Counted from the stretch's first letter, positions 53,143 to 63,018 are shown. The stretch: DNA of 64,000 nucleotides from DATNPH01 sp036703315 (GCA_036703315.1 DATNPH010000190.1:1-64000); one strand, 5' to 3'. Translations and numbers: made by a program. The notes: generated by a model not told the origin, from the letters alone.

Positions 53143-53548
53143 CTATGGATTCCTCCAGAAAATATTTAACCAGGTGTGTTTAAACTGGCATTCGTAGTTT
53201 TGGTACTATACCGCTTTTCTAATGTGCTAATCCCAGCCGTCTGTTAGACTGCTTTGACCATCTATATATCTGAAATTGCTTCAGTATTTTTAGAAGGTTG
53301 GAGTAGTAAGGAATACATTAAGTCAGCGGTAAATCTACCTTCCGCAAATAATTCTGCGATAGATTGTTCACATTTTTACTGTGTTCGTAATAGTTTGTAA
53401 CATTAATCCTCAGATTTCAAATTTTCGGCAACAAAAATTGGGGTAGTGACATAAGTGCCTACCCTGAGGAAAGCTCCTCTGATCTGCCACATAACAAATC
53501 AGAGGAGACTGTAATTAGCCGTTTCGATTTGGCTCTAGTCGATTAGGT
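53143..53548. promoter_or_regulatory. apcE-apcA spacer (406 bp) with probable apcA promoter
   Basis: Contains a strong hairpin just after apcE and AT-rich sequence closer to apcA. The large excess of ApcA/B over ApcE in a phycobilisome fits transcript attenuation at the hairpin plus a separate apcA start; the promoter itself is not identifiable here. Confidence 0.5.
53474..53507 (-). terminator. Hairpin after apcE, probable partial terminator
   Basis: A perfect 10-bp stem (CTCCTCTGAT 53474-53483 with ATCAGAGGAG 53498-53507), loop 14 nt, followed on the minus strand by CTTTCCTC. It begins about 40 bp after the apcE stop. Confidence 0.7.
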
Positions 53549-56500
53549 TTAGCTAAAGCGACTGCTTAAAGACGAAGGCGACAGATCAGACCAGGACTGC
53601 TTCACCAAGTCAGAAGCCGCTTTCACACTACCCAGGTAGTTGCCAGCAGGCAGCGAGGGGAAGCGATTGTAAGGCACGACATCCTCACCGAAGAAACGAG
53701 CATATTCTGGACTATCAACCATTGCTTCCACAGCAGCCCTCAATCCTTGATCCGCCAATAGTTTGTTGTATTGGCGGATTTCCGCTTGGGTAGCGGGAGC
53801 CCGTCCCAGCAGATGCCGGAATAAGAACTCGATCACCTTAGTATTGGGATAGGGCGTGTAGAAACGACGGCGGTAGATTTCGGAACTCGCTAGAGACTTC
53901 ACAAACTCGCGCACCGAAATTTCACCGTTACGGAGTTTGCTATCCAGGTCAGAACGACGGAACTCTCCAGGAATCTGACCACTGAAGACATCCATCACCT
54001 GAGTGTAGATGGCATTAATCACAAGTGCTGTTTCTGCCTGGTTTGCTCCTACGGTTAAGCGGAAAATCCGTGCAGGCTTGCGTCGCGTTGTGCCGACACC
54101 AACCTCGACAGACTGACCATTGCCGTTCTGGAAGGATCGACCCAGTTCGATGAACTTCGGCTTGCTTGTATCTATCTGCTGCTCTTTCGCTCTCAGATCA
54201 GCGATCGCCTGTCCAGTCAGTGGCAGTTTTGCCGCATCCATACGCGACTTCACCGGCTCGAAGCTGGGTACCACCAAGTCTTTATTCTGCTTGGTCAGCT
54301 GGTTATAAAGCTTCTCAGTGTTGGGGAAGTTCGCGGCTGGGAGTGTTGGGAAGCGACGGTAAGGCACCGTATCTTCGCCAAATACCTGACTATACTCCAA
54401 GCTGTTGACCATAGCCCTGACAAAGCCACGGATGCCCTCAGCGGCGAGCAGCTTGTTGTATTTTTGGATTTCTTTCTGGTTTTCGGGGGCACGACCGAGG
54501 AAATGCTTAGTTCCCAGCTCAATGACCTTCGTGTTGGGGTAGGGGGTGTAGAACTCTTTAATGTAGAGGTCTGATGTGCCTATTCCTTCAATGAACTCTT
54601 TGACGTTAATTTCGCCATTGCCCAGCTTGCTTTCCAGGGCAGAGAATTCATTCTTCACGATATACGGATCGATATCCCGCTCAAAGACTTGCCGATAAGC
54701 CGCTTTAATCAGGATTGGAATCGCTTTTTTATCAATCGTATTGGTCAGCTTGAAGACCTTGGTTTGCTCACGCTGGACATTGACACCCTGATTAATGCGG
54801 AATTGAATATCCGGTTCTGCCCGCACTTGGGTGACTTGACCCAGCTCAACAAAGCGCGGTGTTACTTCCTTGTCAACCCTAGTGCCAATATCTTCACCGA
54901 TGCTGCCAGGTCGCGCTGTGCGCAATTGCAAGCCGGCCGGAGTCACGTAGCGCTCATAGGGAACTGTATCTTCCCCAAATGCTTGAGAGTACTCTGGGCT
55001 ATCGATAATAGCGTCCACTAAGGCATAGAAGCCTTTTTTAGCGCAGATATCAAAGTACTTATTGTTCTCTTGACGTCCATAGGTAGGACGACCTAAAAGA
55101 CGTCGATGAATGTACTCGATCGCCTTACACACATACAACGGTGTCCAGTACAGCTTCCGGAACAAATCAGATTTGGCTAGCGATCGGATGAACTCCCGCA
55201 CCGGAATCTCGCCGTTTTCCAGCTTGATTTCTGCAACTTTCTGGCGCTGGCCTTCGTAGACATCGCGTCCAAAAACTTGCAAGTAGGAAGCACGAATCAC
55301 CTTTTGGGTAGAGCTTTCCGAGAATTTGACACTGGCTGCGTTGTTTTTATTGCGGCTAATGCCAGATAAGGGCAGTTGATCCAGGCGGAATACCTTGGGT
55401 CCGAGAGAACCAGGAAACTCGCCTCGTGCCCGAGGATTGCTATTTTGGTTATTAGTCGCAGGACCCTGGTGAATCAGAATGCGCTTGGTATCTTTGCCAA
55501 ATGGAGCCGGACGGCTGCTGGGATTACGTGTTTCTTTGGGGAAGATTGCGCCAAACTGAATTTCTAAGGGGTCGTTGCCAGAACCGTAAGGATGTTGGTC
55601 AGGCAGCGGCTGCTCATAGCGAGCAAAGGTTGTGATAAATTGCGGTACCTTACGGAACGGCGCACTGTACTTCAACAAATCTTGCTGCGGTCCCCAGTTG
55701 CGGCATTCCTGAGCTTCTTGACCCAGTCCCCGGAGGTAGGGAACGGTTTCTTCACCAAAGTAGTCGGAATATTCCTGAGAATCGACTAAAGCATCCACGA
55801 GAGCTGCTAGACCACCGGTGGAAACGATAGAGAAATACTCTTGCACTTCTTCACGAGAACTTGGACCACGACCCAGGAAATGACGGAAAGCGAGTTCTAG
55901 AGCACGACTATTGATGAACGGCTCGTAGAATTGTTTCCGATACAACGGTGATTTGCCTAGGCGGCGCACAAACTCCTTCACGGAAATGTCGCCATTTTTG
56001 ACCTGAGATTCCAGATAAGAAATGGACTGACTGTAGGCGCGGGTAATGTCACGCTCAAAGATTTGCCGATAAGTAGCTTTTACAACTTCTTGCTTTTCTG
56101 ATGACGACAAACCGGTCTTCATTACGAACTTAGGACGCCGCTCTGCCGCATTAAAGTAGCTTTGGGGCAGTTGCAGACCTTGTTTGTCACCCGCAGGGCG
56201 CTGCCGCAGTTTGTCTGAAGGGTTGGGGGCTTTAAATTCGTTAATCAGAATCTCAAAGTACTGATTAACAATAGTCTGTCCCTCGGCATCACGCTTGAAA
56301 TAGCCCAGCGCCGCGCTACGCATTTCCTGTAGAGCTACAAGAGTTGCATCTCCAGAACACGCATTTTCGATGATTTCCCGCAGACCCCGGACGTTGACAA
56401 TGATGATGTTGGGGTCACCAGCAACGATCGCATACGTTACATAGCGCAGCATCCATGCCAAGTCCCGCAGTGACTTCTGCATATTCCTAGGACCATAGCG

Positions 56501-56950
56501 GGCGACGTTAATCGGTCGGAATCCCGCTGGTGCTGGTCCACCGCTAGAAGCACTGAAGATTGAGCGCAAGCCCTCAAAGAAGCCACCACCGCTCTCAACA
56601 TAGGTAGCGGTGCCTAATTTCATGGATTCTTTCGTATCCACGCCGGCACCACCTGCCAACACCAGTTCCTGACCCACATCTTCCCTAGGCTTTTCCAAGA
56701 AAGCCATCGGAGTACCCCCGACGAAAATCCGGTTGGCAGCGCGGGAAACAATCAGGTCTGCGTTTTTGCTGAGGATATCTGAAATTTCTATGCGCCTTGT
56801 ACCAGAACTGAAGTAACTAGCAAGCTCCTTCAGCTCCCCACTCCCCAAGAACCGGTCTTGCTGTTCGGCTTGGATAATTGTTGCAACCGGTACTGTTTGA
56901 TAGAGTTGCGGACGCGCAACCGAGCTTCCACCACTTGCCTTAACACTCAT
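53549..56950 (-). CDS. apcE: Phycobilisome core-membrane linker (Lcm) with four REP domains
   Basis: Large linker and terminal energy emitter joining the phycobilisome to the membrane. 1133 aa. The N-terminal alpha-Lcm globin domain (about 18-240) carries the bilin cysteine at 198 (REIIENACSGD) and the PB-loop insertion (about 78-150). Four linker repeats follow, each with Y-x-x-(I/V)F..RD and FGEDTVPY-like ends, starting at about 290, 575, 775 and 995. Four repeats imply a five-cylinder core, in contrast to three (tricylindrical) or two. ATG at 56950. First gene of the operon. Confidence 0.97.
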   Translation of the reverse strand: MSVKASGGSSVARPQLYQTVPVATIIQAEQQDRFLGSGELKELASYFSSGTRRIEISDILSKNADLIVSRAANRIFVGGTPMAFLEKPREDVGQELVLAGGAGVDTKESMKLGTATYVESGGGFFEGLRSIFSASSGGPAPAGFRPINVARYGPRNMQKSLRDLAWMLRYVTYAIVAGDPNIIIVNVRGLREIIENACSGDATLVALQEMRSAALGYFKRDAEGQTIVNQYFEILINEFKAPNPSDKLRQRPAGDKQGLQLPQSYFNAAERRPKFVMKTGLSSSEKQEVVKATYRQIFERDITRAYSQSISYLESQVKNGDISVKEFVRRLGKSPLYRKQFYEPFINSRALELAFRHFLGRGPSSREEVQEYFSIVSTGGLAALVDALVDSQEYSDYFGEETVPYLRGLGQEAQECRNWGPQQDLLKYSAPFRKVPQFITTFARYEQPLPDQHPYGSGNDPLEIQFGAIFPKETRNPSSRPAPFGKDTKRILIHQGPATNNQNSNPRARGEFPGSLGPKVFRLDQLPLSGISRNKNNAASVKFSESSTQKVIRASYLQVFGRDVYEGQRQKVAEIKLENGEIPVREFIRSLAKSDLFRKLYWTPLYVCKAIEYIHRRLLGRPTYGRQENNKYFDICAKKGFYALVDAIIDSPEYSQAFGEDTVPYERYVTPAGLQLRTARPGSIGEDIGTRVDKEVTPRFVELGQVTQVRAEPDIQFRINQGVNVQREQTKVFKLTNTIDKKAIPILIKAAYRQVFERDIDPYIVKNEFSALESKLGNGEINVKEFIEGIGTSDLYIKEFYTPYPNTKVIELGTKHFLGRAPENQKEIQKYNKLLAAEGIRGFVRAMVNSLEYSQVFGEDTVPYRRFPTLPAANFPNTEKLYNQLTKQNKDLVVPSFEPVKSRMDAAKLPLTGQAIADLRAKEQQIDTSKPKFIELGRSFQNGNGQSVEVGVGTTRRKPARIFRLTVGANQAETALVINAIYTQVMDVFSGQIPGEFRRSDLDSKLRNGEISVREFVKSLASSEIYRRRFYTPYPNTKVIEFLFRHLLGRAPATQAEIRQYNKLLADQGLRAAVEAMVDSPEYARFFGEDVVPYNRFPSLPAGNYLGSVKAASDLVKQSWSDLSPSSLSSRFS

Positions 56951-57464
56951 TGGTTTTCAAAAGCTCCCATCGACAATTTTTTTTTACTGTGTTAAGTCTG
57001 ACCAAGGTGCCAATGCAGGTCACTTTCGCTTACTTTAGGCTTAGGGCATCGGTACTCTCCCCCCAAAATTTTGGATGGGATGTTTCCCTGACGCCTTCAA
57101 TAAACAAACACCCTGGCTAAACCAGGTCAGTCTTTAGATTAAAACGTTTCTGATCTCTTAGACTTCTTTGTTAAGAAGTGTATAGAACACCCGACAGGGT
57201 TTCACAAAGTCATCATAGTTGATTAATGTCAATAGCTGAGAGACGCCATAAGTTTTGTTACAATTCTCACCACGGGTTTTGACCAACTAAGAGATCGGAG
57301 TTTAGGTGTTAGGTATTGGGGGGTAAGATTAATCCAAGCCCCTAAGTGGTCACACTTCCCCTAAATTTTTATCTATGGGGATACCTTAGCCCCCATTAGA
57401 CCCTATCCTCAGAGGAAGCCCGAATCCCCCAAATCATAACCCTGATGAAGTTTTTTTACTTCGA
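56951..57464. promoter_or_regulatory. Divergent promoter region between apcE and the methyltransferase gene
   Basis: About 510 bp with no gene. Holds the apcE promoter and long leader on the minus strand. A 12-bp palindrome CCAAAATTTTGG (57063-57074) and a CCTGG/CCAGG hairpin (57112-57126) are visible; a run of nine T lies just before the apcE start. Exact promoter not assigned. Confidence 0.5.
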
Positions 57465-57467
57465 GTG

Positions 57468-58664
57468 ATGGAAATCTTTCAGGATACTAGCGCTGCTGTT
57501 GAGCGACTGTACGATACTTATCCCTTTCCACCAGAACCGTTACTCGATGAGCCACCGCCTGGGTACAACTGGCGTTGGAATTGGGTAGCTGCCTACAATT
57601 TTTGCATGGGTCAGAAACCGCTGAGGCAGGACATACGGATTCTAGATGCTGGCTGCGGGACTGGTGTTGGAACAGAGTATTTAGTTCACCTCAATCCTCA
57701 AGCGTCTGTGGTTGGGATTGACTTAAGTGCAGGTGCGTTGTCTGTTGCATCAGAACGTTGCCGCCGGTCAGGAGCTAATCGCGCCCAGTTCCATCACTTG
57801 AGCCTCTACGACGCTGAGCAACTTGATGGTGAATTTGAGCTAATTAATTGTGTAGGCGTCTTGCATCATTTGCCTGACCCGATTCGCGGTATTGAGTCTC
57901 TGGCAGCTAAGTTAGCTCCAGGTGGCTTAATGCATATTTTTGTCTATGCTGAGGTGGGTCGATGGGAAATCCAGCTGATGCAGAAAGCGATCGCGCTTCT
58001 CCAAGGCAACCAGCGAGGCGACTACCAAAATGGTGTGCAGGTAGGGCGTCAGTTGTTTGAAGCTTTGCCAGAAAATAATCGCCTTGTCAAGCGTGAGAAA
58101 GAACGTTGGTCTTTGGAAAATCAGCGAGATGCCAACTTTGCTGATATGTATGTTCATCCGCAAGAGATTGACTACAACATCGAGACGTTATTTCAACTGA
58201 TCGATGCTTCTGGCTTGGAGTTTATTGGCTTTTCTAATCCCCGCAACTGGAATTTTGATCGGCTTTTGGGGAAAAATCAAGAGTTGATGGAGCGTGCTAA
58301 AGGGTTGAGCGATCGCGAACGTTATCGATTAATTGAATTATTAGATCCAGAAGCTGTCACCCATTACGAGTTTTTCCTAGGACGCCCACCCATACTTAAA
58401 GCAGATTGGTCATCAGATGAGGCGTTACTCGCGGCAATTCCAGAGCGAAATCCTTGCATGGATGGATGGCCGAGCAAGTGTCTATTTAATTACGATTATC
58501 AAATTGTTAACTTGTCAGAAGAAGAATTTGAATTTCTGCAAGCTTGTGATGCGAATTTAGGGCAACAGAAAACGACGGAAGAGATTTTGTTGAGTGTAAA
58601 GTTGGGGTTAGAAAAAGTGCGATCGCTCCTCAATCAACAGTTAATCATGCTGACTCCGAGTTGA
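57468..58664 (+). CDS. Class I SAM-dependent methyltransferase
   Basis: A 398-aa enzyme. Motif I is ILDAGCGTGVGTEYL, motif II VVGIDLSAGAL, and motif III NCVGVLHHLPDP, GGLMHIFVYAE. An N-terminal segment (RLYDTYPFPPEPL) and a long C-terminal part with DGWPSKCLFNYDYQIV are shared by cyanobacterial proteins of unknown substrate. GTG 57465 and ATG 57468 are both possible; ATG is chosen. Cytoplasmic. Substrate unknown. Confidence 0.88.
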   Translation: MEIFQDTSAAVERLYDTYPFPPEPLLDEPPPGYNWRWNWVAAYNFCMGQKPLRQDIRILDAGCGTGVGTEYLVHLNPQASVVGIDLSAGALSVASERCRRSGANRAQFHHLSLYDAEQLDGEFELINCVGVLHHLPDPIRGIESLAAKLAPGGLMHIFVYAEVGRWEIQLMQKAIALLQGNQRGDYQNGVQVGRQLFEALPENNRLVKREKERWSLENQRDANFADMYVHPQEIDYNIETLFQLIDASGLEFIGFSNPRNWNFDRLLGKNQELMERAKGLSDRERYRLIELLDPEAVTHYEFFLGRPPILKADWSSDEALLAAIPERNPCMDGWPSKCLFNYDYQIVNLSEEEFEFLQACDANLGQQKTTEEILLSVKLGLEKVRSLLNQQLIMLTPS

Positions 58665-58708
58665 TTAAATAGTAACAATAAATATTAAGACTGCATATCG
58701 CCAAGTAT

Positions 58709-59272
58709 TTACTTCCGCAGCTGGAATGAACTCAAAAACCGCTCCCTATCGCTAGACAAAGTACTTTCTCTATCTTTAGGGATTTCTGCAATTATCTGGT
58801 AGAGACGTTGTTCTACTAAATAGGCTCTGTAGCTAACAATCCTTTCACCTGGCGTTTCAAATTTAAATTCCCTGCCAGGATAGCTACCTAAACTAATATC
58901 TTGCTGATTGAGTACCTTAAGTTTTTTGTTTTTAGTAAAACTACTGCTTAGACTATCTAGAAGTACATCAGGCGGTAACTGAGCTAATTCACTAGGAAAA
59001 TTAGTATAAGAAACACTATATATTACCTTGCCTTCCTCTAACGAAGCTGTGAACAGGTTGGCATCAAGAGATACGGCGCTACCTGTAGTTTGTTTTTTTT
59101 GAGACGGTTTAACTGGCATCAACACAGTAAAGCCTCCCTCAGGAGAAGAAAATTGTTCCCATTTTGGCTGTGCTACTTGAACTAGCTGTTCAGCTTGAAC
59201 GGGTTGAACAGCTGGATATTCACTAATTAGCAAACCAGATAAAAGTAGTAGTAAAAAAATTAGGGTTTTCAT
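58709..59272 (-). CDS. Secreted small protein (PsbP/MOG1-like fold)
   Basis: 187 aa with a strong signal peptide (MKTLIFLLLLLSGLL..., cleavage near VQA). The mature part, WEQFSSPEGGFTVLMPVKPSQ, YSVSYTNFP, GREFKFETPGE and RAYLVEQRLYQIIAEIP, resembles the one-domain PsbP-like/MOG1 fold often found as a periplasmic or lumenal protein in cyanobacteria. Function unknown. Converges on the methyltransferase gene. Confidence 0.75.
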   Translation of the reverse strand: MKTLIFLLLLLSGLLISEYPAVQPVQAEQLVQVAQPKWEQFSSPEGGFTVLMPVKPSQKKQTTGSAVSLDANLFTASLEEGKVIYSVSYTNFPSELAQLPPDVLLDSLSSSFTKNKKLKVLNQQDISLGSYPGREFKFETPGERIVSYRAYLVEQRLYQIIAEIPKDRESTLSSDRERFLSSFQLRK

Positions 59273-59738
59273 GCCTCTATGCTCCTATTGTCTCAAAGGG
59301 AAATTCTCAAACTAGCGGTTTCTACACGACAACCTCTTGCCTGTCGCCTTTTCATCCATCGCAAGTGAGTTATCTCTGCCAGAGTGCACTAGTACTCACT
59401 ACTGTTAGAGAGGATTATCACACCCAACGATCAGGGAAGCTAACTCCCTCTTCTCGACTTGCCGCACTTGACCAGCTCGTTGTTGAGGTGAAAGGTAAGT
59501 AATTCACAAATTCTTCACAACGGCTTAGTACGCTTTTAGCACTAACGGGTGATGAAGTCCGGTATGAGGAGTGACACCCATCTTTACATACTTCACACTT
59601 GTTAAGTATACTTCTCAAAAGTTTTAACCTGTATACATTATCAAGGTAACGAGAGAGTCGTTTTACCAACTCTCCTCACCCTTAAAAGGACAGCGCTCAG
59701 CTGGCTTCGACTACATATAACAGGAGTGCATCAATCTC
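59273..59738. other. Gene-free 466 bp
   Basis: The minus-strand frame of 83 codons (59418-59669) is low in gene-like features and I leave it uncalled. Includes the promoters of the secreted protein (minus) and the coiled-coil protein (plus). Confidence 0.5.
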
Positions 59739-59972
59739 ATGCCAAATTACAAATCAGTTACGGCCTATCAGCAAGCCAAATCTCGGCACAGCTTTGTTCA
59801 AGAAGCAAAAGACAAACTTCAAGAGGCTCAAGCCAAGGTGGCACGGTTAAGAACGCTTCACTCTCAGCTTTGCAAAGAATTCGGTGATAGCGGCAATGTC
59901 CGACAGCAGCTAGAGAATGCCGAAAATGAATTAGAGACGATAAAAGAGTCGTTGAAACAGTACGCCGTTTAA
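59739..59972 (+). CDS. Small coiled-coil protein
   Basis: 77 aa, with AGGAG about 12 nt before ATG. Almost entirely heptad helix: VQEAKDKLQEAQAKVARLRTLHSQLCKEF, then LENAENELETIKESLKQY. Highly charged, cytoplasmic. No family recognised; adaptor or structural role is a guess. A short hairpin follows the stop codon. Confidence 0.7.
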   Translation: MPNYKSVTAYQQAKSRHSFVQEAKDKLQEAQAKVARLRTLHSQLCKEFGDSGNVRQQLENAENELETIKESLKQYAV

Positions 59973-59990
59973 TACGTTGTCAACAAAGAA

Positions 59991-60011
59991 GCCCAGTGAA
60001 CCTAGTTGGGC
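59991..60011 (+). terminator. Small hairpin after the coiled-coil gene
   Basis: GCCCA pairs with TGGGC, 11-nt loop, without a T tract. It shares the GCCCA/TGGGC arms with the hairpin at 49186-49209. Weak evidence. Confidence 0.3.
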
Positions 60012-60033
60012 GCAAGTGAGCAAGAGAGACGTG

Positions 60034-60276
60034 CTATGAGGCGTTACCAGACGGACAGTCCATCACTATTGCTAGTTTCTTGATAGTTATGCTCAAGTGC
60101 TGATTGACCTGGTAATGAACGACCAAAAAACCAGAATTGAAGTCCTTAGCAACTTCTGGGAGTTTTTCCTCCATCCACTCTTGCTCCATTTCTACATCAA
60201 CTAGTTCGGGCAAGTTCTCATAGCTGTCAGTTGAACTGTAAGTTGCTTGGAATTTCAAGACCGCTGTTGTAAACAT
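60034..60276 (-). CDS. Hypothetical small protein
   Basis: 80 aa from ATG 60276: MFTTAVLKFQATYSSTDSYE, a Glu-rich middle (VDVEMEQEWMEEKLPEVAKDF), then FLVVHYQVNQHLSITIKKLAIVMD. Alternating beta and acidic helix. A longer frame from 60360 adds a Cys-rich 28-residue part I judge non-coding. No family is known to me. Convergent with the coiled-coil gene. Confidence 0.6.
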   Translation of the reverse strand: MFTTAVLKFQATYSSTDSYENLPELVDVEMEQEWMEEKLPEVAKDFNSGFLVVHYQVNQHLSITIKKLAIVMDCPSGNAS

Positions 60277-60417
60277 AAAAGTTGCCGAAAAGTTGAAGAT
60301 ACCCTGATTTACAGGACTTTCACAGCAACTCTTATCTGTAGGGCACGTTGCCGAATACACCCTACAGGTAGCATCTAGTGTTGTTAGAGTGCGCTATCAC
60401 TGACTAAAAGATATGAC

Positions 60418-61206
60418 TTAAGGTTTTTCTGGCTCTGGGAATTTTCGCTCCCGTACCTCTGTGCTATAGTCCTGCACGGCTTGTGTAATTACCTGTCGCA
60501 AATTCGCATAAGACTTTGCAAACGGAGGTTGCCACTCGGAAAGTCCCAGCAAATCAGATGTGACTAGCACTTGTCCATCGCAGTGTGAACCGGCACCAAT
60601 ACCGATTGTAGGAATCGGTAACTTTTGTGTGATTTGCCGTGCCAAATCTACTGGAATATGCTCTAAAACAATAGCAAAAGCACCCGCCTCAGAAAGGGCG
60701 ATCGCTTCGTGCAAAATCCGCTCAGCTGTCTGTGTCGTCTTCCCCTGCTGTCGATAGCCAAGCTGATGTACTGATTGAGGTGTCAACCCCACATGACCCA
60801 TTACAGGAATTCCAGCAGTTGTTAGGTGCGCGACGGTTTGGGCGATCGCAGCATATCCTCCTTCCAACTTCACCGCCTGTGCCCCAGTTTCTTTCAAAGC
60901 ACGACCTGCCGAGTGCATCGCTTGCTGAGGACTTTCCTGATAACTCAAAAATGGCAAATCACAAACCACTAATGCCTGCTTGACGCCCCGACGCACTGCT
61001 TTAGCATGGTGTAGCATTTCTTCGAGGGTTACTGGCAGCGTGGTCTGATAGCCTAAGGTAACCATCCCTAGGGAATCTCCCACTAGAATGACATCCACTC
61101 CCGCCATATCTAATAGCTGAGCGATCGCATAATCCCAAGCCGTCAAAGCCACAATTTGACGCCCCTGTTGTTTAAATTGGATCAATTGCTGGGTAGTGAT
61201 TGCCAT
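60418..61206 (-). CDS. panB: 3-methyl-2-oxobutanoate hydroxymethyltransferase
   Basis: First step of pantothenate synthesis: adds a hydroxymethyl group from 5,10-methylene-THF to alpha-ketoisovalerate. 262 aa, Mg2+-binding aspartates in ILVGDSLGMV and VVCDLPFLSY. GHVGLTPQSVHQLGYRQQG and IGIGAGSHCDGQVLVTSDLLGL are diagnostic. Cytoplasmic decamer. No panC adjacent. Confidence 0.96.
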   Translation of the reverse strand: MAITTQQLIQFKQQGRQIVALTAWDYAIAQLLDMAGVDVILVGDSLGMVTLGYQTTLPVTLEEMLHHAKAVRRGVKQALVVCDLPFLSYQESPQQAMHSAGRALKETGAQAVKLEGGYAAIAQTVAHLTTAGIPVMGHVGLTPQSVHQLGYRQQGKTTQTAERILHEAIALSEAGAFAIVLEHIPVDLARQITQKLPIPTIGIGAGSHCDGQVLVTSDLLGLSEWQPPFAKSYANLRQVITQAVQDYSTEVRERKFPEPEKP

Positions 61207-61269
61207 GTTGAGCGCAGTAGAAATGATGAATTTGACTAGCTAGTCCTTTGACTTTGCGAAGCGGCACAT

Positions 61270-62388
61270 CTAGAACGTTGTGGGACCATTACGAACAAAG
61301 GCAAAATGGGGTCTTACCTGACCCGTTGTCAAACTTACCCAAGCTAGTCCTTCTGACGTTCCTACCCATAGCTTATTTCCTGTGTCAGGCGACAGAGAAA
61401 GAATTCTGTTAGAGGGAAGGTTTGGTACCTGACCGAGAACGGCTCCACTGTCAGTTTTTAGATTCAATAAACCATCTTCAGTACCAACCCAAACATTACC
61501 GTCTCTAGCAAAGCGAATAGAGGTAACATTGCGTCCCCGCAGGGGTGTTACGGAGCGCATCACTTGACGAGTTTCAGGGTCAATGACTAGCAAGCTATTC
61601 GGGGTTCCAGCCCACAGCATTCCATTAGGTGCTAGGGCGAGGGCTTGCACCGTGGTTCCGGGTAACTCACCGATGCGACCGATAACCAAGGCATTAGAGG
61701 TATCTACTCGCACAATACCCTCTAGAGTTCCTACCCACAGCTGACCTTCTTTATCCAGAGTCAGAGCATTAGCGCTAATACCAGGTAGTTTTTGTAATGT
61801 CGTCATTAACAGTCCCTGGTCGGGGCTGATCAGGGAAAGACCGCGATCGCTCCCCACCCAGAGATAGCCTCGGCGATCGATCAACAGAGACAACACCCGG
61901 TTAGAGGGCAAAGTAAAAGTTTGGGCGGTAACTTCGTTGCTGCGGGGGTCTACACGCAGTAGCCCTTCGTAGGTTCCTACCCAAATCCGTCCTACCCGAT
62001 CTTGCGCTAAAGCACCGATAGTGTAGTTAGGCAGACTAATGCGAGCTAACAGGCGTCCAGTATTTGGGTTGATTCTAGCTAACCCCAGCCATGAACCAAC
62101 CCAGAGGTCGCCAGTAAAGTCAGATTGCAAGGCACTCACACGAAAATCAGCAGGCAAGGGTTGGGTATCTTGCCGTAGGCGTTCAGGAGGCAAGAGTTCG
62201 CCCACTGGAGGCGGTGGCGCACCTTGATAAGTGGGTGTTGACGCTCCTTCGTCAATGTCACTTGGTGTCACAATCCGATTTGGATCAATCTGTACTGGCG
62301 TCTGAGCCGTTGCTCTTAACATCGGCAAGTTCAAGCACAGCAGTACGGCACTGATGAAAAAACCAATACGGGCACTCAAAAACGCCAT
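61270..62388 (-). CDS. Secreted seven-bladed beta-propeller protein (Reg_prop-like)
   Basis: 372 aa from ATG 62388, which has AGGAG 8 nt upstream. A signal peptide (MAFLSARIGFFISAVLLCLNL, cleavage near ATA) exports it. Seven LWVG-type blades (DLWVGSWLG, RIWVGTYEG, YLWVGSDRG, QLWVGTLEG, MLWAGTPNS, NVWVGTEDG, KLWVGTSEG) make a complete propeller like the sensor part of hybrid kinases, yet no kinase domain follows. A periplasmic ligand-binding or scaffold protein. It lies beside panB without clear functional link. Confidence 0.85.
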   Translation of the reverse strand: MAFLSARIGFFISAVLLCLNLPMLRATAQTPVQIDPNRIVTPSDIDEGASTPTYQGAPPPPVGELLPPERLRQDTQPLPADFRVSALQSDFTGDLWVGSWLGLARINPNTGRLLARISLPNYTIGALAQDRVGRIWVGTYEGLLRVDPRSNEVTAQTFTLPSNRVLSLLIDRRGYLWVGSDRGLSLISPDQGLLMTTLQKLPGISANALTLDKEGQLWVGTLEGIVRVDTSNALVIGRIGELPGTTVQALALAPNGMLWAGTPNSLLVIDPETRQVMRSVTPLRGRNVTSIRFARDGNVWVGTEDGLLNLKTDSGAVLGQVPNLPSNRILSLSPDTGNKLWVGTSEGLAWVSLTTGQVRPHFAFVRNGPTTF

Positions 62389-63018
62389 CACTATTCTCCT
62401 CAAATTCCTACGGAATACATAAATGCCTTGACCATCAAAGGGTGTGAACGGCTTGATTGGTGTGCTGTGCACTGTGAGCCTGCCGTTTTCTCTAGCTAAT
62501 CGTAGGATTTTTCCTCTTTACTCTCTATTAATAGCTTCTCAGCCGTTTGAGTCGAGGTTATCCCTGCCTTGTCGGAATCGTTTACGCCCACTAAAGCTAA
62601 TTGTTCATAGCTTTAAACGGTAAAGCCTTAGTACCCTTGTAACAAAAATTAATAAAATTTTGTAATTCTTTTAATTAATAAAAAAAGTTTATGGAAGTAT
62701 ACAGAAGATTTGAAGTATAACTTATCCCATATGCTGGTATATTGACAAAATAATAAAGAAATTAGATTTCACTTATTACTGCTTTGTCTGCCAACAAAAT
62801 TGTATTTTTCAATTAATCTAAGTGGCACAATAGTAGTAATCTAGTAGATCTTAGGCATGAGCCAAGAAAAGGGGATTGTGGGTGTGATGTTGCATCCATG
62901 AAAGGTTGTTATTGATGACCTTTTAAAAGGGTTTTAGTTCCTATAAATCAGGGCAAAATCTACAACAGAAAAAAACAGAACCTGTTGCAGCATTCAGTAG
63001 TTCCTAAGGAAGGAAAAC
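62389..63018 (+). promoter_or_regulatory. rbcL promoter and long leader
   Basis: About 550 bp before rbcL with no gene. A TTGACA box is at 62742-62747. Near the start codon AAAGGT...ACCTTT (62901-62906 with 62918-62923) and the palindrome CCTTTTAAAAGG (62919-62930) are mutually exclusive folds in the leader. AAGGAAGG provides the Shine-Dalgarno. LysR-type sites (T-N11-A) cannot be fixed by eye. Confidence 0.5.

Noticed and set aside
59418..59669. 83-codon minus-strand ORF
   Set aside because: No domain, no ribosome binding site, and Ser/Arg composition of random sequence.
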